In this document: positions 58,501 through 64,000 of the stretch, in pieces
Layout: every line of letters begins with the position of its first letter
Position numbering within the stretch: the stretch's first letter is position 1
Assembly: GCA_963853835.1 (NCBI GenBank)
Contig: OY970822.1
Coordinates: 88,641,135 to 88,705,134, forward strand
DNA length: 64,000 nt
Origin: Calendula officinalis
Taxonomy: Eukaryota > Streptophyta > Magnoliopsida > Asterales > Asteraceae
Direction of reading: 5' to 3'
Program-made: the position numbers and the translations under genes
Notes under the pieces: model-generated
What the model saw: only the letters and a program-made list of their open reading frames with translations
Databases searched by the model: none
What the model was told of the DNA's origin: nothing

Positions 58501-61482
58501 TTTTTTGAAGGAATACGTATTGCGGAAGCCGTCGTGCTTAACACGACGGTCGTATTGCCATGGGCGTCCCAACAACAGGTGACATGCGTCCATGGGGAGT
58601 ACCTCGCACCATAATTCATCGGTATATTTATTGCCAATTGAGAAGTGGATTAAGCACCGGTGTGTGACTTTGATGAGGTTGCCTTTTTTTAACCACGTAA
58701 GTTGGTACGGTTCAGGGTGTGGTTGTAATGGAAGGTTGAGTTTATCGACCATGGATGTGGCGACAATGTTTTCACAACTGCCACCATCGACTATGACAGT
58801 GCAAACTTTGCCTTTTGTGGTACACTTGGTGCGAAAAATATTGTTGCGAAGCCACTGGGTATCCTCGGCGGTGTCATGTACGTTTGTATTGAGGATACGC
58901 TGAATAACAAGTGCTTCGCCCCGATCGGGGTAGATGGTTTCGGAATGCTCAGTATCGGGTTCCTCATCAGTATCATATGTAGGGACGGCATCATCAATGA
59001 AGGCGACAACTTGTTTGTTAGGGCAGTCGCGTTTCAGATGGCCAAGTCCTTGGCATTTAAAACACCGAAGGGGGTTGGGACGGGCCCCGTTAGGGACGGT
59101 TGGAACAGGCTGGTCCTGTTTATTGAGGTCGGTCCGGTTCGGATTGGACGGACTGGGTGGGGGTCGGCTATTGAACCTAGATGGGTTCGGTTTTTGGCGG
59201 GTTGCGAGTTGTTTTTCTACTCGTTGAGCTAACCTGCAAACGTCAGAAAAAGACCAATATTGTTGTAAGGAAACAATGTCGGATATGTCTGACCTGAGTG
59301 CCCCCAAAAATCGGGCGACGATTTGTTCGTCGTCTTCCTCGATACCACAGCGCATACGTAGGCGCTCGAACTCAGCTACGAAATCTTCAACCGAGAGTGT
59401 TGTTTGTTTGAGATTGTGATACTCGATGAAGGAGTCTTGCTTGTGGTTAATCGGTAGGAATTTAGACCGCAAAAGCCGTTTCATCTTGTCCCACGTCTCG
59501 ACTTTGTGTTTACCTTGACGGTAACGTTGATTTTGGACATGCTCCCACCACAAAGATGCGTACTTTCGTAGACGAATGGCGACGAGTTTGACTTTGAGTT
59601 CGTCCGGAATTTGTTGAAGATCAAAAATTCTCTCGACTGTTTGAAGCCAGTCTATAAATTCATCTGGTTGCATACGGCCCTCGAACTCCGGGATTTGCGG
59701 ACGTATACCCAATGATCGTAGGTGATCCGTACGCGGTGGTGTTGGCTGCCGCTGGTGACGGTGATGGTGTGCTTGGCCAAAAACGTTGAATTCCTCGTCG
59801 TCATTCCATGCCACGGATTCGGTTGCGGAATCGTCGTCATACACGGTTTGATTTAGCTCGGGCTCCCGAATCCTTTGTTGCAATCGGTCGATCTCAGCAA
59901 CATCACGTGGGTCACGTTGTTCCCAACCGTTGCCTCTGGCGGCGCCTCGACGGTGGTTACGGTATTCCTCACGACCCGACATTCTGAGTAACCTGCTTTG
60001 CTCTGATACCACTTGATACGGTTGTACGCCAAGTGGAAGCTAAACCTTAGCTTATGGGGGTGTTCGGCCAACCGAACAATGAAGAACACACGTTCTTTGT
60101 TTCAAAACGAAACGTTTTTATTCAATAATAATCAACTGCCATCCAATCAATGCATACAAATGTTTAAATAAGAACCTAAGCTAGAAAATAGGAAAACAAG
60201 CGTAATACGAAAACAACTTCCTAAAAAGATAAAAGCTAATATTCAAATAAGAGATAAATCTAAAATAATTGGATGGGGATAAGTTCGGCCGAGCTTCCTA
60301 GCCACGTTCGGATTCGGGTGCATCATTTGGGCTGTGTTGCGTATCCGGATCCGTATCAGTATGTAATATGTATCTCTCAACGTTATTATCAATTTTTTCC
60401 CTAAATATCTGATTAATATTAAATTTCATAACTGCAGAACACTATAAATTTGGGACATAATCACAACACTTCCGATTTAATGACTCCTATACAAACTTAC
60501 AATAATTCTACAACATCATCTTCTCCTGTTATCAACAGTCTGACAACACAAATTACCACATCTACCCCTGTAATACCTCTCAATGGCAATGTGGGCCCCA
60601 TGAATAACAACAACAATCATGTCACGAATCTTGTAAAACCACTTTCTTTTTGTACACCATCTTCTTCAAATCCACAAACTATTTCTTCAAATGTACCAAT
60701 TGCTCCCTTAAATGTACCACGAAATCATGGTGTTCCATTACTGCAGCCATTTCCTCCACCAACACCACCTTTTTCTCTCACTCCTAATTCTGTTTCACCA
60801 AGTTTTGGACCGTTGACTAGAGAGAAAGTCCGTGATGCGTTCGTGTTGCTTTCCCAGGTATTAATATATATTTAATTTAAATTATTTTTCTTTTTTCTAC
60901 AAAAAGCTTCAGTTATTGTGGCTAATTGTTTATAGGGATAATTGTTTTTATATCCTTATAAAATTTATAAATTATTTCTATATCCTTCTCAAATTCATAA
61001 ATTATCTCTATATCCTTCTAAACTTTATAATTACCTTCATATCCTTTCAAACCTTTAAAACTCTTTTTATTTATTAAACATGATTATTTATTAAATCGTA
61101 ATGATATCAATAATACATGCAAATAAACATGATTTCTAATACATAATCAACAAATATATTGCATACTTATTTGATAATTATTGATATTTTAATGATTTAA
61201 TAAATATTAAAATAGGTTTTTGGACATAAAAGAGAGTTTTAAAGATTTAGAAGGATGTTGAGGCAATTATAAAGTTTAGAAGGATATAGAGAAAATTTAT
61301 GAATTTGAGGAGGATATAGAAATAATTTATGAGTTTTATAAGGATATAAAAGCAATTAACCCCTGTTTTTTATATAATTGTTGTGGAGGTGGAAATTTCT
61401 TTTTAATGTCTTTTTTTTTTGCCAGGATAATGAATTTATTGACATGTTCTACCAAGCTCTGCTGAAAGTACAACAATCATGA
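52587..61482 (+). CDS. DCP1: mRNA-decapping enzyme-like protein DCP1
   Basis: Eight exons: 52587-52745, 54310-54350, 54560-54609, 54687-54831, 55020-55070, 55217-55340, 60438-60857, 61426-61482. Joined they give 348 aa with no stop; plant DCP1 is of this size. The EVH1 domain (about 1-150) shows VLQRMDPYIEEIL, VTLYDFN, FQFIVMNRRNT, VPYLLYRNA and GIWFYN. A Ser/Thr/Pro/Asn-rich linker follows, and the C-terminus (REKVRDAFVLLSQ, DNEFIDMFYQALL) matches the DCP1 trimerisation helix. DCP1 activates DCP2 in cytoplasmic P-bodies. Intron 3 uses a GC donor. Introns 1, 6 and 7 hold transposons and a Helitron abuts the promoter, yet the coding exons are clean. Confidence 0.95.
53059..54245. mobile_element. 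hAT element in DCP1 intron 1 (outer)
   Basis: 1187 bp with a perfect 8-bp duplication ATTGTTGG (53051-53058, 54246-54253). Ends CAATGTTGTAAAAATCG and, reversed, CAGTGTTGTAAAAATCGG. The right arm repeats CCGCCAAGG(A/G) six times (54071-54123). The inner element at 53141 is nested in its left arm. No transposase. Confidence 0.93.
53141..53703. mobile_element. hAT element nested in the outer hAT
   Basis: 563 bp with the 8-bp duplication TTAATCGG (53133-53140, 53704-53711). Ends CAGTGTTGCAAAAAGCG and, reversed, CCATGTTGCAAAAAGCG. Arms are made of GCTAGGCGG words. Host and guest ends are about 80% alike, so they are relatives. Confidence 0.9.
55346..60358 (-). mobile_element. Young complete Ty3/gypsy element in DCP1 intron 6
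   Basis: LTRs of 345 bp at 55346-55690 and 60014-60358 read as identical. The duplication is GTATG (55341-55345, 60359-60363). The primer-binding site beside the 5' LTR is the reverse of CTCTGATACCA (about 60001-60011), iMet type. The polypurine tract is the reverse of TCCTCCCCCTCT (55691). The GTATG duplication is the first five bases of the intron, so the element sits between donor positions +5 and +6, antisense to DCP1. Confidence 0.97.
55630..59982 (-). CDS. Gypsy gag-pol polyprotein, intact (CRM/Reina-like)
   Basis: From the ATG at 59982 (MSGREEYRNHRR) the frame runs 1450 aa to a stop inside the 3' LTR, 61 bp past its inner edge. Domains in order: gag (about 80-250, DEFIDWLQTVERIF), zinc knuckle CFKCQGLGHLKRDC, protease with VDGGSCENIV, reverse transcriptase (FSKIDLRSGYHQIRM, YFDDILVFSKD), RNase H (ECDASGVGIGG), integrase (zinc-binding HH-CC, core with DFVLGLP, SDRDVKF, HHPQTDGQTE). 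It ends in ATFNVADLAPYEPDE and SRTSPFLEGEDD, reminiscent of CRM-clade proteins rather than those with a classical chromodomain. No defects seen. Confidence 0.93.
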   Translation of the reverse strand: MSGREEYRNHRRGAARGNGWEQRDPRDVAEIDRLQQRIREPELNQTVYDDDSATESVAWNDDEEFNVFGQAHHHRHQRQPTPPRTDHLRSLGIRPQIPEFEGRMQPDEFIDWLQTVERIFDLQQIPDELKVKLVAIRLRKYASLWWEHVQNQRYRQGKHKVETWDKMKRLLRSKFLPINHKQDSFIEYHNLKQTTLSVEDFVAEFERLRMRCGIEEDDEQIVARFLGALRSDISDIVSLQQYWSFSDVCRLAQRVEKQLATRQKPNPSRFNSRPPPSPSNPNRTDLNKQDQPVPTVPNGARPNPLRCFKCQGLGHLKRDCPNKQVVAFIDDAVPTYDTDEEPDTEHSETIYPDRGEALVIQRILNTNVHDTAEDTQWLRNNIFRTKCTTKGKVCTVIVDGGSCENIVATSMVDKLNLPLQPHPEPYQLTWLKKGNLIKVTHRCLIHFSIGNKYTDELWCEVLPMDACHLLLGRPWQYDRRVKHDGFRNTYSFKKDGINITLAPLNPHDDGAESMLISGPVFHSLTKPVPTDPGHVIFGLLIAEVNPIVATIPAEVQPIITEFGDIFPHDIPPGLPLERDIQHCIDFLPGASIPNKPAYRMNPKEFAELHRQVTELLEKGLIRESMSPCAVPALLVPKPGGKFRMCIDSRAVNKITIKYRFPIPRFDDLLDHLHGASVFSKIDLRSGYHQIRMRPGDEWKTAFKTRDGLYEWMVMPFGLSNAPSTFMRLMNHIFKPFIGKFVVVYFDDILVFSKDVTQHISHLRDIFMVLREQKLFANAAKCHFLTTEVIFLGYLVSGNGIRMDEAKVSAITTWPQPTSLHEVRSFHGLASFYRRFIRNFSTVVAPITETLKSSKFSWSTAAQRSFETLKTAVTQAPVLALPNFEHVFQVECDASGVGIGGVLSQQKRPIAFFSEKLSDVRRRYSTYDKEFYAIIRSLEYWRHYLLPNQFILYSDHQALKFIQGQSKLNPRHAKWVEMLQDFHFVIRHKAGTANSVADALSRRHTLVTSVTFAICGFQSFANLYQDDPDFADTWTNTDPNPYRDFLRRDGLLYKGTRLCVPFSSFREALILEYHQGALAGHFGRDKTITLVQDRFFWPKIPRDVSKIIKRCRICHIAKTHHTNQGLYTPLPTPAHPWEDVSIDFVLGLPLTQRKKDSVMVVVDRFSKMAHFVPCVKTYDASQIARLYFDEIVRLHGVPKTITSDRDVKFVSHFWRTLWKRLGAKLQFSSSHHPQTDGQTEVTNRSLGNLLRSLVGNNPKKWDVVLPQAEFAYNRSNHSSTGHSPFFVVYGRNPFTPLDLTPSPEREHFSAEGDERANEIKLLHDQVREQIIRHNLKYQSRTNKHRRKVVFEEGDLVWIYLRRERFPQGRFGKLHPRADGPFRVLKRINDNAYKIDLPGHYKVSATFNVADLAPYEPDEEDDSRTSPFLEGEDDTDPDTQHSPNDAPESERG
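60935..61363. mobile_element. Long-TIR MITE in DCP1 intron 7
   Basis: About 430 bp. The left arm (60935-61085) and reversed right arm (61212-61363) are near-identical: GGGATAATTGTTTTTATATC versus GGGTTAATTGCTTTTATATC, and both arms reiterate TATATCCTTCT. The loop is about 120 bp, AT-rich. The long TIRs suggest a MULE-type MITE, but no clear 9-bp duplication is left. Confidence 0.75.
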
Positions 61483-62773
61483 CAAAGTTGAAAAACCTGT
61501 TCATGTGTAGATTTTTGAATATGAAGTGATTGTAAGACAAATAGTCTGACTTTTTTTTTATCCCAATGATCATCACAATTCACAAGTAGTGCTGCTTATA
61601 ATGTTGATTAATGTTACTAAATGGAAATAGGAAAGTGGTTATCACAACAGGTTTTGCAAATGAGTAGTGTAGGTGTTGTTTGTGTTCGTTTTATGGGATT
61701 ATGTTTGTTCAGGAAGTTGTTTGCTGTCTGAGTGAAACCTGTTGATGTATTTCTGTACGCATCACTTGTGATTTTTGTAGTTTGTTTTATATATTCGGTT
61801 TTTTGGATCATAGTTTTATTGCGGTCAAAATAATATAATTGGTGACCCACCGGCCACCACACCATTGTCCGAATCTTGATTTTAAAGTTTCTACAACGTT
61901 TTCGATAATCCTATTTGCAATCATATGAATCAAAATCGCTTTTGTTAGATGTAAATCAAGTTAACACACAAAAATGATCAATTTCGATTTTGAGAAAAGG
62001 ACAAAAATGAATGATAACTTTTTTACCCAACAACATCCTTGTGGAATCAACCGTTGCAACCAAACTTATAAGTGGAAAGATACTGTTGCCACCAAACTTA
62101 TAAGTCGAACTCATCCCCAAACTCGTCGAATTCCCGATAGTTTCATATCTCACTAGTTTTATTTCTAGATAGAGATAAAGAGGAAAATATTGGGGGGGGG
62201 GGGGGGGGGGGAGGGATGAGAGATGAGAGAGAGAAGGAAGAAATATTGTGAGAGAGAGAAGGAAGAAATATTGTTGGTAACAATTTGGTAGTTTGTTGTC
62301 AGTAGAGAAATGATGATGTGACGCTGATGTGATAAAACTAATTAGTTTGATACCTCGTCAATTTTGGTATCTTGTGGAACTCTTAGACTGTTCACCAACC
62401 GATGCCGTCACCCATTGGCACGATTCATCGGCCAACTTGTCGGCTGGATTTTGCGGTTCAAGAAAGAGTGGAGAAGGAATTTAGTGGGCACAATACAATT
62501 TAATATAGTATTTGATGTTTTGTCATTTTTGTATGTATATATTTTATAATAATGATGAGGTTAAAAAAACTGAAAAAATAGATAATAGATAAAAAAACTG
62601 AAAAAATAGATAATATAGTGTTGGCACGGGTCTCAAAAGATATGGACCAAAAAGCAAATCCACAAATTCTCAGGGACTTGACTTGCATTTCCTATTTTAT
62701 CGTAGTCACTTGTCAGTGAACGTCTCAGCTCCCCTGTTTCCATATCTCAAGCCCTAAACAAACACCCAGAGCT
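61483..62773. other. Intergenic between DCP1 and the RRM gene
   Basis: Probable DCP1 3' untranslated region to about 61700. A run of about 19 G is at 62192-62210, followed by a GAGAGAAGGAAGAAATATTG direct repeat (62228-62273). A twofold repeat of AAAAAACTGAAAAAATAGAT lies at 62566-62612. No gene recognised. Confidence 0.55.
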
Positions 62774-63852
62774 ATGGCGGCATTTAGAAGGATACCAAAC
62801 ACTATTTTAGGCAATTTCTTCTCACGATCAAGTACCGGACACCAATCAAAATCATCGTCTTCCTTTGGACCTCATTCTTCTCTCATTTCGCGAAGAGGCA
62901 TAGCTTCCAAGCTTTATGTTGCAGGTTTGCGTTTTCTGTTGCTTATTTAATACTGCGATTTTGGACTATAGAATTAGGTAGATAGTTGAATTCTTCGTAC
63001 CTGTTAATGTTCAATTTAAAAAATGAAAATGCCGTTCTTATCATTAATTCCACGATCAATATCCTAATTAACCTTTTGACGGTTTAATATACTCAGAAAA
63101 TACTGAAATTAGAAACTATGGTGGAGTAGAAGTCTAAAAAACAGTGTGTTAGCACTTTGCAGACCTTGTAAAGTTGAAATGATCACTGACAGCTAAAGAA
63201 ATAATTTCGATTTATTACTCAGAGAATGTTGAATTAGTTTGGCTAATCCAAATATGAAATTGTTGCATCTGTTTTGAGATGGAAGGAGTCGATCAGTATT
63301 TGCTTTATATCTAGAATAATATCTTTTTACTTTTTCAATTTCGAAGTTACAATTTACATATAGCCAGTCTACACATGTGGAATTTTAGGTACGGACATAT
63401 TAGTAGCATTTCAAATTGGCATTTTTGGGAATAAAACAGCATTTCCACTCACAGCAGATGCTGAGTTAATCTACAGAAAATATGGTGCATTAGATTCTCA
63501 TATGATATTGTATATTGTACGATTTTGTGGATTGCTGTTTATAAGTGTTTTGCCAATAAAGAAAGAGCATCTCATGTATTTATTTGTCATCATGTATTTA
63601 CTTGCAGGACTATCATTTTATACCACAGAAAAGGCATTACTAGATGCATTTTCCCAATTTGGCCAAGTTGTTGAAGGTACCTTAAACATTTCAAGCGATT
63701 ATGTAACTAAAATCAATTATATGCTAAAATCATTGTCATTTTCAGCCAATGTTATGATGGATAAAGTTTCAAGCAGATCAAAAGGCTTTGGGTTCGTCAC
63801 CTATGCGTCTGCAGATGAAGCTGAGAAAGCCATCAATGAAATGGATGGAAAG
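62774..63852 (+). CDS. Organellar RRM RNA-binding protein, 5' part
   Basis: Three exons are visible: 62774-62924, 63608-63676, 63746-63852, with GT-AG borders and continuous frame (108 codons); the gene runs past the window end. The first 45 residues are rich in Arg/Ser and nearly free of acidic residues (MAAFRRIPNTILGNFFSRSS), a likely mitochondrial or dual transit peptide. It is followed by one RRM: RNP2 LYVAGL, the ALLDAFSQFGQV helix and RNP1 KGFGFVTY. This matches plant ORRM/glycine-rich organellar RNA-binding proteins, which act in C-to-U editing and RNA stability. Which subgroup it belongs to depends on the missing C-terminus. Confidence 0.85.
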
Positions 63853-64000
63853 GTTTTAAACTTCATTTTTGTAAATACATGTTTTTTTTTTTCCACTTGA
63901 GATTATATTTTATCAAAATAAATTAAACGTATTAAAGAGGTCAATAAATCCTTATTTTGTGTGTTAAGCTTTTTTAAATACATTTTCAGTTGAGGTACTA

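Noticed and set aside
60450..60875. Separate 141-aa gene downstream of the gypsy element
   Set aside because: It is exon 7 of DCP1: acceptor at 60437, donor at 60858, frame continuous with exons 6 and 8.

Overview
This is a 64 kb piece of plant nuclear DNA: AT-rich, with short plant-type introns, a plant-specific QALGGH zinc finger, Pol II U1 snRNA promoters (USE plus TATA) and a very dense load of plant transposons. A eudicot is clear. Asteraceae is my inference, from the character of the repeats. There are no prokaryotic operons, CRISPR arrays or organelle segments.

Host genes, left to right: a C2H2/EAR zinc-finger gene (20131-25440, +) split by a fresh Copia element; a 158-aa two-helix membrane protein of unknown function (28007-29387, -); ribosomal protein eL21 (33653-34763, +); tRNA-Ser(GCT) (36650-36731, +); a 113-aa protein of unknown function in six exons (36872-39345, +); a secreted defensin-like peptide (40474-40808, +); a PPIL1/CYP18-2-type cyclophilin (41148-42442, -); two tandem U1 snRNA genes (46266-46430 and 48253-48417, +); the decapping activator DCP1 (52587-61482, +); and the 5' part of an organellar RRM protein (62774 to the window end, +). 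RNA processing recurs (U1, a spliceosomal-type cyclophilin, DCP1, an organellar RRM protein, a captured U2AF35 exon), but plant gene order is mostly not functional, so I read this as chance.

Region by region: 1-20 kb is repeat-dominated. It has an LTR tail, a Helitron end, Stowaway, hAT and Harbinger MITEs, an old Copia nested in a Stowaway-like MITE, and an array of CACATGTG palindromes between CCG-rich arms. 20-43 kb holds most genes, each with elements in its introns or flanks. 43-50 kb holds a processed LINE-type insertion carrying only an RRM ORF, the U1 duplication and a truncated LINE. 49.5-62 kb is a Helitron followed by DCP1, whose introns hold nested hATs, a complete young Ty3/gypsy element and a long-TIR MITE.

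Most element calls rest on matched target-site duplications that I read directly: 5 bp for LTR elements, 8 bp for hAT, 9 bp for MULE, TA for Stowaway, TTA/TAA for Harbinger, 22 bp for the LINE-type insertion. Three insertions are supported by an empty-site or related-copy sequence inside this window. Exon joins were derived by hand from GT/GC-AG sites and reading-frame continuity; family names come from recalled motifs, not from a search.
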